From the NCBI GenBank assembly GCA_029204225.1, contig CM055102.1:35456585-35520584 (forward strand): a DNA stretch of 64,000 bases. Direction: 5' to 3'. This DNA comes from Diphasiastrum complanatum. Lineage: Eukaryota; Streptophyta; Lycopodiopsida; Lycopodiales; Lycopodiaceae. Made by a program: the position numbers and the translations under genes. Each line of letters starts with the position of its first letter. The first letter of the stretch is position 1. The notes beneath the pieces were generated by a model. It saw only the letters and a list, made by a program, of their open reading frames with translations. It made no database searches and had not been told where the DNA came from. Below are positions 12,161 to 25,880 of this stretch, one piece after another.

Positions 12161-13099
12161 TATACGATGAGATTCATGGGAAATATGCACCCAGTGTTCG
12201 GCCCAATCCACTCGCAATCCATAACGCGCAGGTCATTGTGGTCTCATTTTGTCCACGTGGTTGCTATGAGCCATCGTCAAATCCGAGATGCGGAAGACAA
12301 AAAGGGCAAACAACTCGAACAGGATCAATAATATACCTATCTATCATATGTATCATCCATTCACAAAGAAAAAACAATTATTATTTAATGATATGGAAAA
12401 ACAAAGGAATAGAAGTCCCACAAAAAGAATCGAAAGGCTCACTTTTATTTTCTTGTTTTTAACCATTCGTCCTGTTTTCTCTTTCTTTTTTTTCTTCTGT
12501 TTTCTCAATCTATATGTATATGCACTTTTTTTGGTCCCCCCCTCTATAGCTAATTATTGTCACTCAAAAAAAATTTCCTCACTTTTCGTCGCTTCTCACC
12601 TCCCGCTCTCATCTATACCCCTTTCACCTTCCTTTGCAACAGTTTCCCATTGTCATGCACGCCAACGCCAAAGACATATGCATGTGCCAAGGAACTGTCA
12701 CCAAATTCGTAGTGAGGGCACGTTAGAAGATTCCCATGAAAATTCTTTTAATTGATTTCGACTATCAAAAGAGCATAACAAATATCAAGCAACAGAGTCG
12801 AGCCACCGAACTACAACGAAGAACGTCGACAAATCACAGATAAAGGCATTTCAGAATCTATATGTACCAGCAACGCCAATGCCAGAGAAGTCAATAAATA
12901 GCGGATGCGGCCAATGAGCAGAAACAAAGCCCAATGTCTCACCGCTATATTTTACGACGATGGAAATAAAAGCATGGTCGAGTCGACATAAAGACTTGGA
13001 TCTACCTAGAATGTAATGTCAGACACCCGTAGAAGGTGCATTGTACTCATAAGTCTATGGCGCAAGCATTAGAGGTAGATCAATGCTCTATTGGGCCTA

Positions 13100-13258
13100 A
13101 AGTGAAAAAGGACCCAAGTAATAAAAATGCAATTTGATTTTAAACATTTTTATAAAGTCAAGTTCTTATGGCACATGGTTTTGGGTGAACCAAAAATCCT
13201 AACCCTAGGATTGTCTATAAAGAGGCATGTGACACCATTTTGTGATCACTTTTCATTG

Positions 13259-13345
<87 letters not shown>

Positions 13346-13927
13346 CTCTTCCTTCCATTCTTACTTGTTTGCAAAGGCCTCCTATTTTCTTTATGTGTGA
13401 TTCTTGTGGATGTTGAATGCATGTTTTGTTGTTGTTCATCAAGCTATCACAATTAAAAATGATCATTAGCACTTGCATTCATCCATAGTTTCAAAACTAA
13501 TCCATAAAATTCACACTCAAGCAAAATAGGTGTTAGAAATCCCCTTTGGAGAGATCATTAGGATCCATTAGGTAAGTTTCCCTTTCATTGTCCACCTCGA
13601 GAAGATCAACCTCATGAGGAGAAGATCTAGAGCCAATGATGTCTAGATAAACCAAAAAACCAAGATCCAAGGAAATGACAAAACAAAATAAAGAAAACCC
13701 CAAAAGAGAAGAAAAGAAGCATGAATCTCACTCCCCAATCTAAGCCATTCCACAACTAAGCTTGACACCCTTGGTTGGCATAGATCTCTATCTCTACTAT
13801 TAGTTTAACCCCCTCGCTTTGGATCGAAGCTCGTTACTACACACGATACTCACCTGGGTTGGAGATCCAAACCCATTCTTGGCCCTCTTGATCACACCAA
13901 TAGGGGAGGCACGGAAAGGGTCCAACA
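13100..13927 (+). repeat. Long LTR fragment (related to the LTR at 22947-24311)
   Basis: The text from about 13425 to 13927 (TGTTGTTCATCAAGCTATCACAA ... GAGAAGATCAACCTC ... GGGTCCAACA) matches 23810-24311 with moderate divergence. It ends in the same TCCAACA terminus (13921-13927). The upstream part holds a TCTATAAAG TATA-like motif near 13214. No primer-binding site follows, so this is a solo or truncated LTR. The 5' boundary is approximate. Confidence 0.65.
13263..13342. repeat. Compound (AT)n(GA)n microsatellite inside an LTR
   Basis: An AT run (13263-13305) passes directly into a GA run (13306-13342). It sits between the TATA-like motif and the conserved downstream part of the LTR, the same place as the (GT)n(GA)n tract at 23409-23556. 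Confidence 0.97.
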
Positions 13928-14194
13928 AGAGTTTTCGTTTCAAAACATCATTACATGATATGGTGGTCCTTTGGAACTTGTAAGCAATAGATAAACACAT
14001 TTTCTGAACTATACGATTCATCTGCTTACAAAGCACTTCATGATCAAACATCAAAAGATAACTCCATACAACCCCAAGGCTAATAGTTTGACTCGGAGAG
14101 TTAATGGCATATTGTGAAAAATTCTAAACAAGATCACGACAACACATGTATCAAATTGGGACCAGAAGCTTCCATTTGTTCTATGGATGCTTAT

Positions 14195-14415
14195 GTTAAC
14201 GAATCTAGTCCTACATAGCATGAAAATGAGTGGTGAAACTACTCAAGAATATGTTTGTAGAGTCAAATCACTCAATATGAAATTGAGCTCCTCAGGTGAT
14301 AAGATCAAGGAGAGTGAGATTTTCTAAGTCATCTTGAATGGATTGGCAGATGAATACTCCAATCTTATTCAAAATTTTGCTATCCAAGGATCTCTTCCAT
14401 CTATTGAGCTACCTT
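14195..14415 (+). pseudogene. Copia gag fragment
   Basis: The plus-strand translation reads KMSGETTQEYVCRVKSL, then KESEIF, a stop, VILNGLADEYSNLIQNFA and GSLPSIEL. This is the central gag block of copia elements (compare 35959-35800 on the minus strand). There is one stop, and no LTR or pol is attached. The flanks 14415-15450 show nothing else that I can identify. Confidence 0.75.
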
Positions 14416-15454
14416 GGTTAAAGTTGCACTAGCCACACCCGCCTTTGAAAGTCTACCAAAATACCTAGGCACAAAGGTCAATGAAATATCATCATTCAAT
14501 AAACAAGGTGAGTATAATTTACCACACCACAATACCCTTACACAAAAATGGATCATTATAAATGCTTAACTTACGAATCACCATCAGTAATAAAATCTAG
14601 GCCTTGGCATTTTGCGAGTTTCTTTCTTGCATGTACACTTATAGAATAATAGTCCATAAGGCTTCATAGGGCCCAAAAGGATCCATTACACAATTTCTAC
14701 ATAGGTGACTCTTGGAAACAACATATCATCTGGCCTAACATTCATACAATCAAGTTCATGCCACTGGTAGAGTCGAAGTAGCCACCAGTGCGTGCATAAT
14801 GATATGCCTAATCTTTATCATTTTCTATCAGCCACTGAGTCAAAAGTTCAGATTCCGGCAGGTGCATGATAATAACAGTGAGGAATTAGTAGTAGCTCAG
14901 AAAATTCATGCTTGGATCTCTACAATTTCATCAGAGAACTAAGCCTTAATTTGAAATAGTACAATGATAGACTACCTTATATAGCAAGATTTTTGCAAGC
15001 AAGAGAAAAAGTCCAGACTTCTTTGCTAGCCAATTTGCAGCTTCGTTGCCAGACAAGCTGATGTGTAAGTGATTGCAATTTATCAAAATCGATTCGCAAT
15101 ATAAATGAGATCTCATTTGCACAATTTACTCAAATACGATTAGCTAGTGCCTACCAGAAGAGCAAGCCACACTGCTTATCTTTTTTTCTACCTTAGGATG
15201 AACAGAGGTGACAGCTTAAGGTGCAGCTAGCTTAACTTGATTCATAGTTCATGAGTAACAGTTACTAGGCTGCTGCATCAAATTTCCAAAAATCTGCGAG
15301 AACCATCTGATTAGAAACACGGAAAAGAATATGCCCATTGCAACATTTCATTATGAGCTAACCAAAAAGTTTAATTTGAAAATTAGGTGCATAAGGCAAA
15401 GCTCATTGCTGGTGTAGGCTCCCATCTACTGTAGGAATGACTGATGATAACACA

Positions 15455-18407
15455 CTAGCTTAATCTCAATAAGAAGGCAAAATAGAGGAGAACAAAAGTA
15501 GTTGGTGTTAAGCTTGCGTCTACTGTCAAGGTGACTGATGATGTGGGACCACTGGCACCCCCTGTAGTTGGTATTGCAGGGGGGGCATATGGCACAGCGT
15601 TTACTGGAGCATATGCTGGAGAAGATGCTACCCCCATTGGAAATGTTCGATAGGGCAGAAGAGATGGTAAAGCTGCAAACAACAATTTAAATATTAGAGC
15701 TAATTACCACCCATCAAGCATTAAAAATTCGTGCAGACTATCATATGCCAGCAATCAAGCACTGCTTGCCCATCCTAGATGCATGCTCCCTGAAGGTAAA
15801 ACCTAGATTTATCGAACAATAACTTTCCAAGTAAAATGGCAAGTTTTTGAATACTAGTCAGAGCTATGGTACACACCTGGGCATGAACCTTGAGTTGTTA
15901 CTTGCAAACTGCATACATGTTAAACAGCATAATTTGCCATTAGAGGAGAATCAACTTTGTCATCAAAACCTCTTAAACAAAAGCTCATATAATTGACATA
16001 ACTTGCATTACACGGATGCGCATGCCAAAGGCAAAAGACTAGATACATGGGCATGAAGCTTTGCATCATCTGCACCTAACTACTAGCCTGCTGAATTTGA
16101 GTATAAGACTTTAAGAATTTCAATACTATGACTTGACATGGTTATCATTATTGTAGCAATCATGTAATCATCATAATTAAGTTAACAGATGATGATTGTG
16201 TAATTGCTACAACAATGGATCGTTACAGATTGCACTGACTAATGATAACACATAATTTATTATTACCTGGAGAGAATTGACTTTCGCTTAAAGCCATCAT
16301 AAACACATGATGTCACAGTGCAACTTTCAAATGATGGATTGCTGTTAAGTTGCCCAATGGTGAGATTACTACCATAACAGGCTGAGCTAGGGCATGAACC
16401 ACTCAATGTTGCTGGTGCTGGAGTACAATACACTCTGCAGATATGTCAAAATAAGGGCTTTAAGAAAATCAAGTTCATGAACATGTGAGATCCATAGAAA
16501 AGCAGAGTATAATCACAGGTTACAATACTATCTGTGAGCACAAACTTCAATAGCTACTCACTCTTGTAGACTGTCACTGCAGCTGCATTGCACACAATGT
16601 TGGGCAGTGATCACGTAGCTCCCACTTGCAACAAATAGCCCGTAATCTGCAGCACTTCGTTTAAAGGATGATGTACAAGCTGCCACATGTAAAAGAAAGT
16701 TGGAAGAGCCATGGGTTTGTTCTTAAATACTGAAAATAAAGTATGGGAGGTAAATTACCATATATATCCCTTGTTCTATTCAAGCACAATCAGAATCGCA
16801 ACATGAGATGTGGAGAGACTATCTGAATTGCTACCAACTTGATTCAGACCTTGGAATTCTAGTAAATTATCAGAATTTAAACTTTTTGGCTAACTCTTTT
16901 GAATTCCAGTGAATTTTTGTTATCAAAAACTTCAAATGAATATGCTACCAACTTTAAGTAGAGCTTATAGCAACTATGTAAGGTGCATTTAGGTACGAGG
17001 GACCTCTACTTCTAGATCTCGATACATAAAGATCAGAAGCAGTCTGACCTAGACGCTAGTATATAAAAAGTCACAAACCGCGACTTCCTCGTTCAACTCA
17101 ATGAATGAAACATAACATACAAAATAGTGAGATGGCAAAAGCTGAGATGCATTGCTGCTATAGTTTGAAGTAACGAGTCAGCTTAAGAGAAATTAAAAGC
17201 ATTAGGTCAAATATCACACAGACAGCCAACTTCAAGTGATCAATCCGTAGTTTTCAGCTCCTCTCCCTGAAGATTAAATGATTCAACAAATTCGTCTTAC
17301 AGATATTAATAAGGTTCGTAACCATTATCAACGGAATGATATTGAGTAGTGCTAACAAACAGAAACTGCTGCAACTGTAATACATCCTCTAACTGTTATG
17401 TAGCATACCAAACAACTCTAGGTCCTCAATACTCATGAGTTTTTTAAAATTTCCCGTCTACTTCAATGTTGAATCGCTTTTAGCCGGCTGCATCTGCTAA
17501 CGCGTTCCTAACTTTTATTTTAAGGTAATGCCAAAGGTTCAAACTTTTCTCATCTCTATGAAAATAAGGTATCCTTTGAAGCCAGAGATTTCTTGAGCTG
17601 GGTTCAGTCAACGCCTTCCGTTTGGCGTGCTCATTTTCTGCATGAGCATGTGACTTAAAGCTTTCATATCAGGAAAAGACAAAAAATGCAAGCATAAAAA
17701 AGGAACTCACCGTGTACAGGGATTTCCACCACATCGCCAGCAAAGAGATTGGAGCTACTGTTTATATTATTGAGGTCCATAAGGTTTGCTGAAGTAAGAG
17801 AAAAATTTGCTGCAATTTGATCCACAGAGTCCCCAGGTTGCACCAAATAGGAGAGAAAAATCGCTGGCCGATTATTGTATAATGCATTATGGCAGGCACA
17901 AGGGAAAGGAATGACAAGCTGCTGACCTACAGTTATCTTGTTAGGATCAGTTATCTGGTTGGCATCTGCAACCTGTTGGTAAGATACCAAACCTCCAAAT
18001 GTCGTACTAGCTATAGCAGACAACGTATCACCAGATTTGACCACATAAATGGTCGAGTTTCCACGTCGAATGCCGTTGATACATGCGCATGAAATGGGAA
18101 TCACAATGGTTTCATTTTCAGCAATGATGAGATTTTCCGGATCAGGCAGACTCAGATCAATGTTATTTGTTCCAAACAGAGTTATTGTGTCCACGGAAAA
18201 TAGCAACGCAATGTCTTTAATCTTCATTTCTGACGATAGCCTGTAGGAAACAAGAGCGCTACAAGAGTCTGCTGTTGCACACGGCTCTATGAACGACTTG
18301 GCTGCTCCAAGGTTTACATAACTTGCACAATATATGGCCAGCATGAGAGGCCAAGTGCAAACCCGAAGCATCGGGCTTCCAACAATGCTTCTATGCTCAA
18401 ATTTCAT
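15455..18407 (-). CDS. LysM-domain GPI-anchored protein (LYM/CEBiP class), 5 exons, 410 aa
   Basis: The exons are 18407-17711, 16679-16562, 16434-16267, 15908-15877 and 15672-15455. All introns are GT-AG and the joins are in frame, giving 410 residues. A signal peptide (hydrophobic to about residue 36) is followed by three LysM modules at about 54-105, 120-170 and 185-232, with CAC motifs closing the first two. Exons 2-3 encode the Cys-rich domain seen in LYM proteins (TAQHCVQCSCSD, CPSSACYGSNLTIG). The tail is Pro/Ala/Ser-rich and ends in a hydrophobic stretch (FVLLYFAFLL), typical of a GPI signal. There is no kinase domain. Known LYM/CEBiP proteins bind chitin or peptidoglycan at the cell surface and signal with LysM kinases such as CERK1. 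The ligand here cannot be told from sequence. A fourth exon of only 32 nt is unusual. Confidence 0.92.
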
Positions 18408-19134
18408 CCTCTTTAGAAATATATGATCTGCTAGCCTCTCAGATCGTTAAAAGAGACAACAGGGTACTTAAGCTATCCAGCGACAACAGTGTTACTTGAG
18501 CTAACCAGAAACTATCAGCTATACAGAGCAAAACCAAACGGTTAATGTACAAATGTAACGAGACTTATAACATATGGAAGCACATTACTCTAAATCTCTT
18601 ACAAATATTTCGGCTTTCCTGACTTGAATCTGATGAAATGCAGCTGGAACACAAAACTGGACTTATTAATGCTAGAATAAACTATATTTGCTATTAGTAT
18701 ACATTATATTAAGATCAGAAACCTCTTGTGAGGATGTCAACTCGTGATCAATAAGACCGTGGTACGAGTAATGTGGTGGGGTGTTCTTGAATCTTTGCAG
18801 TTCGTTTGGCTGAAGGACTCGATCCAGAACGTGGATCTTTGCTCTCCAAATCGAAGAATGGAAACCGCGGCGTGGACACAAGATGTGTAAAGCAAACCCA
18901 ACAGTATACTATATAGTATAATAATTATGAGTGATGTTAAGAATGTGGAGCCATTGTTGGAGAGTAGACAGAAAAGACGAGACGAATGCCGTGGAGGTCC
19001 CTCAGCTGTCAGCTCCTCGCTCCCCTATGTCAATTCTGGACGAGCAAAAGGTATGGTGATGAAGTACAAGTACATCCAAGCAAAAGCAGAGAGTAGATAC
19101 TAGACAGAGAGTGTTCGAGGCTCGAGGTTCGTTC

Positions 19135-19136
<2 letters not shown>

Positions 19137-19170
<34 letters not shown>
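19137..19170. repeat. (GA)17 microsatellite upstream of the LysM gene
   Basis: On the gene's strand this is a CT run, as often found in plant 5' UTRs and promoters. It lies about 730 bp upstream of the ATG at 18407. Confidence 0.97.
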
Positions 19171-19173
<3 letters not shown>

Positions 19174-19344
19174 TATCTGTATATAAATCTCAGCGTCCAC
19201 TATTTTGATATGCATTTTATTTGGAGAGTGAAGATGAGGAGCTGTGCAGGAAGGAAGGAAGGGAGAAGCAGCTTCGAGAAGGAGAGGTAGGGAGTCGGGA
19301 CAGTAGCGCATAAACAAAAATAAAATATGGAGGTGGAAGGCAAC

Positions 19345-19347
19345 GGG

Positions 19348-19382
<35 letters not shown>

Positions 19383-19386
19383 GGGG
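19345..19386 (+). repeat. Homopolymeric G tract (about 31 consecutive G)
   Basis: GGGGGA, a run of about 31 G and GAGGGGG lie on the plus strand, about 950 bp upstream of the LysM gene's start codon. Such runs can form G-quadruplexes and are prone to assembly and length error. Confidence 0.95.
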
Positions 19387-19729
19387 GAGCCCCAATCTGA
19401 AAGCCAGGAGTTGGGGGACCTGGCCTATGCCGGGGCCTCAAATTCCAATCGGAATGCCAGACGTGGAGGGGACTGACGAGGCACGTGCGATGGCAACCTA
19501 CTAAAACGGACAGTAGCGAGTCTCGTGGTCATTCTCAAAGACTCAAACTCGGAAAAAGGGCCTTTCATGTGTAAGGCCTCAGGCGTTTTACATCCCAAGT
19601 ATTCTATTATCAACCTAAGACAAAAAAAATATTGCCATTTCTTTGCAACTTCCCAAGCTTTGAGTGCCACATGGCACATAATACTTGCAACTGTAAGCAA
19701 TTGTATAATTTATAGCTCATGCTCTAAGA

Positions 19730-19731
<2 letters not shown>

Positions 19732-19761
<30 letters not shown>
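19732..19761. repeat. (GT)15 microsatellite
   Basis: A GT dinucleotide run of 30 bp. The surrounding 19400-21850 is AT-rich and I see no gene in it. Confidence 0.95.
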
Positions 19762-19763
<2 letters not shown>

Positions 19764-21403
19764 GGGCCATGTTGGAGCTACCAGTGTTTCATCATTGTCT
19801 AATTAGATTTAGTCATTAATTGTAGCAAATTAGGTATCTTGGATTGAAACCTTTTGTAACACATGGATTTGTGCAAGAATGTTATGTTTTAAATATAGAA
19901 AGGTGTGTTGAGTTATTAGAGCAATCTCCGTTATTTAGCTTAGGTAGTCAAGAAACTGACTCTTTGTAAGAAAGTAGAAAAATACATAGGTCTGTTATAA
20001 ATGTCTAGCAAGCTATGCTAAAGGCATTCAATTTTCCAATTACTAGTCTTCTTCTTGATAGCATCCGCAAAAACTCATCAAGTAAGAGTCTAATATTATT
20101 GACCTGGGCAAGTGATGATGTATTTTCCTATGTAGATGCCATGACTCTTCGTGCTTTTTACTAATCAACAATATATATGTCTTAGTTCAAGAGATAATGT
20201 GTTAACATACAATGAGTATTCAACTTATGATAGTCTCATAACCAGCTTAACTTCCTGTACACAAACTGACTCATTCCCATGTATCGTTATTCCTTTCAAA
20301 GCTATCACACAACCATAACTAGATGGTGTCTATGTAAAGGATTACTTTAGCAATGCTATCACAACAGTTCAAGTTGCCATACCTGTATGAAAGTAAGTTG
20401 CAAAACCGAATTGGAGTTAACCTAAAAAAAACTCCTTAGCTCTTCACCAAAAACATGGCTTCCCAAATAGATAAACAATTTATTTTAACAAAGTTGTGAC
20501 ACCTAATCATATTGAAACATGTACTCGTTATAAAGAGTAGATCACAGCAAAGGTTTACAACATCTTAAGTATGGCAATATGGGAGTAACAATCGTTGTCC
20601 ATTACAAGCTAGAGTGCGATCAAATACATGCACACAAAACATCATGTTGCTCGTAGAGAGAGCAGTGGTAGGGTGGCGGTTATCAACATTATGTATGGTA
20701 GGTTGGTCGTTGTATACACAGTTAATAATGTGCTCATAAATAAATGATCTCTAATTATACAATCAATCATTGTAAATGTTATTCACAACCAGTATACCTA
20801 GCATTTATGCATGCAATCCACATGCAATCTATAACAAATATTTATGCCCGCATGTTCAAATCGGCTATCAACATCGCGATTTGAGGCTACAATACTAGTG
20901 TGATTTGAGACTGGAAAATCAGCGCTCAAGTTGCATGAAAACCATCTAAAAAAAATACGTAGATTGGTTGAGAGATCAGCACTTACAACTGTATATTTAT
21001 GTGGAAAAGAATATCATGTTAAGCATTTTTCAACAATGAGTTGTCTTCCTCTGAAGGATGAATTGGCGCCCAGTTGAAGGAGTCGCTTTTAGAGTGTATA
21101 CAGAGCGTAGTCTTGCCGGTTTTTATAGTTTATCATGGATGCAAATCGTGGCTTGTTAAGGAAGCCAAGTATCTTGTCCGATAGATTTCGAACATATGAA
21201 TCTCCACCGTTGATCATGAAGATTTTTCAATTGGATTTCAATGCTCAGCCTTAAATCCTTTTGTTAATGAGCATCCTGAAAAGCCGTTCAAAACAGATAC
21301 TCTTTTGACCCTGGGTCGGGTCGGATCACTTCAGATTTTTTCCAGCCCATCACTTAATTATCCAAGCGTGTTCGACCTTGGATCAAATCAGATCGGGTAT
21401 AAT

Positions 21404-21510
21404 TTTTCCGACCCTAGAAAAATTTGACCCTCGGCATAATTCTTGACCCAGTGCATATTTCTCGACCCTTTATATAAAATCTGACCTTATGTAATTTTTC
21501 AATATTGTCG
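21404..21510 (+). repeat. 19-bp period GACCC minisatellite-like block
   Basis: Successive units start with GACCC or GACCT at a spacing of 19 bp (for example GACCCTCGGCATAATTCTT, then GACCCAGTGCATATTTCTC). The bases between are poorly conserved. A block with the same 19-bp period lies in the opposite orientation at 29957-30024. Confidence 0.6.
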
Positions 21511-21899
21511 ATTAGAAATCTGACCCAACGACTTTACATTGATGTCCGCCAACTTTGTACATGCATTTATGACATAAAGGCGGTTGTAATAACTATAGAA
21601 AATTCAGTTGTAGATATTTTTGGTATATCAAATTTAGAATCTTCATCAGAAAACTTCTTCTGATATTCCGAGTCTGATAAATTGTTAATCAGTATCAGCG
21701 TTATCATGCTCAACAAGCTGAAGTTATAACTTCATGCCATTGTACTCATTGTTGATAATAATCATAGTGTAATTTTTTCTACTATTGTTATTGTTCTATT
21801 GCTCATTTGTATGAATTCTTAGTTTGAATTATTTTGCTACTAACTATGGCGCTTCCGGTCCATGCACCCAGCTCGCTCCCAGCTTTCGCTCATACCCAC

Positions 21900-22290
21900 T
21901 GATTTTCGACAAGGCCCAGAACATAGTAAATGGAGGTAGTACAAGGTATGAGATAGTGTATGCATGTGTAGAGTTATCAATAACAATTCTATGAATAGAG
22001 GATCCATGCATAGAGACTCTATTCTAGATGAATCTATGTATGGGGGAGTTAGGACCTTGCATGTCTATGTGCACATGTGGTTCTAGGCTCTATATAAGGA
22101 GGCCAAACTCGCCCTACTACTCACATTTGTGGTTGATTCATTGCCAGGCCCTCACTCTAGTTTCATGCTTTTTGTTCCTTGGATTGGGGGTGAAGTTTCT
22201 AGATTTGATTGGTTGCTTCTATTTGGTTAAGTGGTTTCTCCATAGTGTGTTTTTCATTGTGTTTGTCTTGTAAGCAAGATCTTCCCCTTA
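21900..22290 (+). repeat. LTR-like segment with TATA box
   Basis: CTATATAAGG at about 22090 and the conserved block 22139-22290, shared with the LTR at 9848-10018, indicate an LTR reading rightward. A primer-binding site is not clear at its end. The gag-like frame starts almost at once (ATG near 22301). The 5' boundary is not visible. Confidence 0.5.
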
Positions 22291-22299
22291 TAAGAACCA

Positions 22300-22900
22300 T
22301 GTTCAAAAAAAATTTAGACTCAATAAGGAGTTATGTGACAAGCCTGAGGCAGTTGCGCACTAATCCTTATTACGTGCCAATGCCACGATGAAATAGATGG
22401 AAGGATTGTGTTATTGCATTGGATAAAATTATCATCCACACAGTAAATCGGTCAATCATCTATGAAGGCTTTAGTTGGAATATTTTCGTGGATTTCCGTA
22501 GGGCTCTTCAAGCCTATGCCCGGAAATATATTTTTTCACCAAATCCGATGGTCAGACAGTCAGCCAATTTTGCAAAAGACTTGGCTACTTTGGTTTCCAT
22601 TTTGACGAGATGAGATGGCTACTTGTCTGCATTATGTTTTTATCCGAATTTACCAATGGCATCAGATAAAATTCCAAATCAGCTACCAATAGCTAGACTA
22701 TACTACCGTGCAACGATGTTGGGTGGATCTTGGGAGAATAAATTCATCGCGTGGATGACATCGAATTGGTTATTCGGGGCTAATAAGTGCTTTTATCCAC
22801 ATACATGTGATTTTCACGAGCCATGCATGGAGTTCATGGAGAAAGTCCAATACCATTTGATAAAATTCAGACACGAGGCTAACCTGAGTTTGAAATAAGA
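22300..22900 (+). pseudogene. Unrecognised gag-like protein, copy 2
   Basis: The translation from ATG near 22301 (MFKKNLDSIRSYVTSLRQL, YYVPMPR, stop, NRWKDCV, then WNIFVDFRRALQAYARKY) matches the downstream domain of copy 1 at 11690-12160. After a second stop at about 22612 the frame shifts and gives MASDKIPNQLPIARLYYRA and further text. Stops and frameshifts show decay. The family is not recognised. Confidence 0.45.
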
Positions 22901-22946
22901 CTCTCACGAGGTGTCCTAAAATGCCACCAATTTTGGTGGGAGATAC

Positions 22947-24311
<1,365 letters not shown>

Positions 24312-24317
24312 TTTTTT

Positions 24318-24336
24318 TGGCGCCGTTGTTTGGGAC
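24318..24336 (+). other. Primer-binding site (tRNA-Asp type) of a gypsy element
   Basis: TGGCGCCGTTGTTTGGGAC lies 6 nt after the LTR end. It matches the TGGCGCCGTTGCCGGGGA site that many plant Ty3/gypsy elements use with tRNA-Asp, with a few mismatches. Confidence 0.8.
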
Positions 24337-24499
24337 AAAATGCTAAACAGTCCTAGGAGCGAATTTTTGCTTTGTATTTTTTTTGCTATTTTTCCTTCTT
24401 TTTGACAAGTTTATTACTCATCCTTTTGGATTTTTGAGTTTCTGTAATTTTTATTTCTCGCCACTTTTCCAAAGAGTAGAGCAAAGTAGAGTTTGATGC

Positions 24500-24985
24500 A
24501 CCATCAAACAGCACGGTGAGTAATTAGTCGATTACTCACCAAAATCTATTACTCGTCGAATTGATTTTTTCCAATATTCAGAGGTCATCATATCTTCACA
24601 GAGTTTCTCAGAGTGCTCAAAAATCTTAGATCTAGCATCTTGCAGCTCGGCGGGTAATTAGCCAATTACTCGCGCTATTTTTTGTCAATTTAAATTTCTC
24701 GTCTTTTTTAAAATTTCTTTTTTTTTCTATTACTCGCCAACTGAGATTTCTTGCATTTCAACCAGTAACATTACTCGTCGTCCGTACAGTAACAAGCATA
24801 GTCCTTGATCTACCATTTGACAGACCAGTGAATAATGATATGATTTTTCGTCCTATTTTTTGCCAATTGCTCATCTTTTCCCACCCTCTTCACATAATTT
24901 TCTGATCATCAGTCATAGTCCATAGGCAGCTCAGCAAATATTTAGCATTACTCGGCCCTACCTATTACTCGCCATTAGAGAGATT
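24500..24985 (+). repeat. Degenerate repeats with ATTACTCGCC/GGCGAGTAAT palindromes in gypsy leader
   Basis: GGTGAGTAAT-TAGTCG-ATTACTCACC (about 24514-24539) is a perfect 10-bp inverted repeat. GCGGGTAATT-AGCC-AATTACTCGC (about 24651-24674) is a near copy. Further ATTACTCG motifs follow near 24770, 24950 and 24965. No gag ORF is present after this leader. Confidence 0.6.
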
Positions 24986-25152
24986 GTAATTTTTTTTCTG
25001 ATAGATGTGAGAAATTGTCAACTAGTTAAGATTTATTATTTCTAGTTCAATTGGCAATTTTGGCCAATATGTATTTTTTAGACTTAGAGATACACTTTAT
25101 AAAGTTTTTTAGGCCTAAGTTATTTGAATTACCATATTTGAAAAGTGAGGAA

Positions 25153-25310
<158 letters not shown>

Positions 25311-25432
25311 ATATACATATATCTATATATGTATGTATGTACCATAGATGCACTGCGTTTCTGAAACGCGTTTCAAAATTGCGGTTCAAAAACGAGTTTC
25401 AAAATTTTTTAAAAAAATTTCAGGAACGTTTA

Positions 25433-25433
<1 letters not shown>

Positions 25434-25520
<87 letters not shown>
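25434..25520. repeat. (AT)n run
   Basis: About 87 bp of pure AT. Between the two AT runs (25350-25405) lies a short stretch with repeated CGTTTC/GTTTCAAAA motifs, including the palindrome GAAACGCGTTTC. Confidence 0.97.
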
Positions 25521-25522
<2 letters not shown>

Positions 25523-25764
25523 TTTTTTGTATGAGCAATATGGGTATCAGATGAAAGCTCTAATTAGGAGCATAATTATTGTGTAGTTTGTCGACTGTTT
25601 CGGATGCAGGATGGTCCAGTTCAGGTGCATTAATCCATGTTGGATTCTGTCAAGGATAAAAATTCAAAACTAACCTCTAGCCTGTCTGTTACGATCACAT
25701 ATGGTCCTAGTAAGTGTGTTTTTGCTCATAGAGTTGGAAGGCCAAGTCATGAAGAGGCCTTACC

Positions 25765-25880
25765 GTTGGGGCCGGGATCTACCGGCAGCCCCCAGACCCT
25801 GCCGTTGGGGGGCATTGCCCCCCCAAACCCCCCACCGGGGGGCTACCGCCCCCCAAACCCGCTGAGCAACCAGAGCAAAT
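25765..25880 (+). repeat. GC-rich island with GGGGG/CCCCC hairpin motifs
   Basis: Alternating blocks (CCGTTGGGG, GGGGGGCATTGCCCCCCC, CCACCGGGGGGCTACCGCCCCCC) give several short stem-loops in an otherwise AT-rich region. It looks like a dispersed repeat rather than a gene. I see nothing else in 25530-26690. Confidence 0.6.

Noticed and set aside
18672-18881. Minus-strand ORF upstream of the LysM gene as an extra exon
   Set aside because: The LysM gene already has a good ATG with signal peptide at 18407, and this ORF has no supporting splice sites or homology.
19030-19441. Pro-rich minus-strand ORFs
   Set aside because: They read through the G tract and GA repeat and have no domain or splice context.
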